From the NCBI GenBank assembly GCA_003484235.1, contig DNDP01000367.1:1-6561 (forward strand): 6,561 bases of DNA, read 5' to 3'. The DNA is from Verrucomicrobiales bacterium. Lineage in GTDB: Bacteria > Verrucomicrobiota > Verrucomicrobiia > Limisphaerales > RI-55. The notes beneath the pieces were generated by a model. It was not told where the DNA came from, ran no database searches, and was given only the letters and a program-made list of their open reading frames with translations. The translations under genes were made by a program, and so were the position numbers. Positions 6,534 through 6,561 of this stretch are shown in pieces; positions within the stretch are counted from its first letter, which is position 1, and every line of letters starts with the position of its first letter.

Positions 6534-6561
6534 CGCCACACTGCCCGGTCACGTCCAGGAT

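Larger units (their letters stand above)
6249..6561. other. Region downstream of smc without a convincing gene
   Basis: About 300 bp with no frame I can assign to a family. No clear Rho-independent terminator follows the smc stop; the nearest candidate (CGCC/GGCG around 6290) has only 4 bp and no T-run. The region holds a 9-bp inverted repeat (6332-6340 with 6388-6396), a seven-to-eight-base T-run (from 6378) and a long imperfect inverted repeat (6460-6533). Both strands have short open frames that overlap each other. The composition (G-rich and T-rich patches, repeats) differs from the coding regions. Confidence 0.6.
6320..6561 (-). mobile_element. Possible end of a degraded insertion sequence (tentative)
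   Basis: TGTCAATAGTGAGAACTGAC (starting 6320) followed by CCC has the look of a terminal inverted repeat of IS21- or IS481-like elements, which often begin with TGT and carry a GACCCC block. Facing it on the minus strand is a short open frame whose stop is the complement of 6390-6392. It reads back to a GTG at 6539, with a stop at 6549-6551, giving 49 residues that end HLSARLKAVLEPTEPLMN. This would suit the tail of a transposase read toward the element's end, but I do not recognise a transposase domain in it. The other end of the element would lie beyond the window. The call is pattern-based and weak; an intergenic repeat family is an equal alternative. Confidence 0.22.

Overview
The window is GC-rich bacterial DNA. 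It most likely comes from the PVC superphylum, with Verrucomicrobiota favoured over Planctomycetota. Three things point that way: the large, characteristic N-terminus of a PVC-type 'putative membrane-bound dehydrogenase' protein at the left edge, a secreted Cys-type sulfatase next to it (both families are hugely expanded in these phyla), and the near absence of Shine-Dalgarno sequences before the starts. The phylum call is an inference from gene content, not a phylogenetic result.

Layout: (1) positions 1-301, minus strand: 5' part of an exported dehydrogenase/beta-propeller-type protein that runs off the left edge. (2) 389-2152, minus strand: a complete exported sulfatase, 87 bp upstream of the first gene and probably co-transcribed with it. 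(3) 2153-2480: a divergent intergenic region that must hold the promoters of both the sulfatase and smc. It contains several small dyads and one DnaA-box-like 9-mer. (4) 2481-6248, plus strand: a complete smc gene for the chromosome-condensation ATPase, with head, hinge and both coiled-coil arms intact. (5) 6249-6561: about 300 bp without a convincing gene. It carries a long imperfect inverted repeat and a sequence that resembles the terminal region of an insertion sequence, so it may be a degraded or truncated mobile element.

The minus-strand pair looks like a polysaccharide or sulfated-glycan utilisation locus acting outside the cytoplasm: the sulfatase removes sulfate esters and the dehydrogenase-like protein may oxidise a released sugar. 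The smc gene is an unrelated housekeeping gene transcribed divergently. I see no CRISPR array, tRNA, rRNA, toxin-antitoxin or defence system. I do not find strong evidence for a new biological system; the least explained part is the repeat-rich right end.
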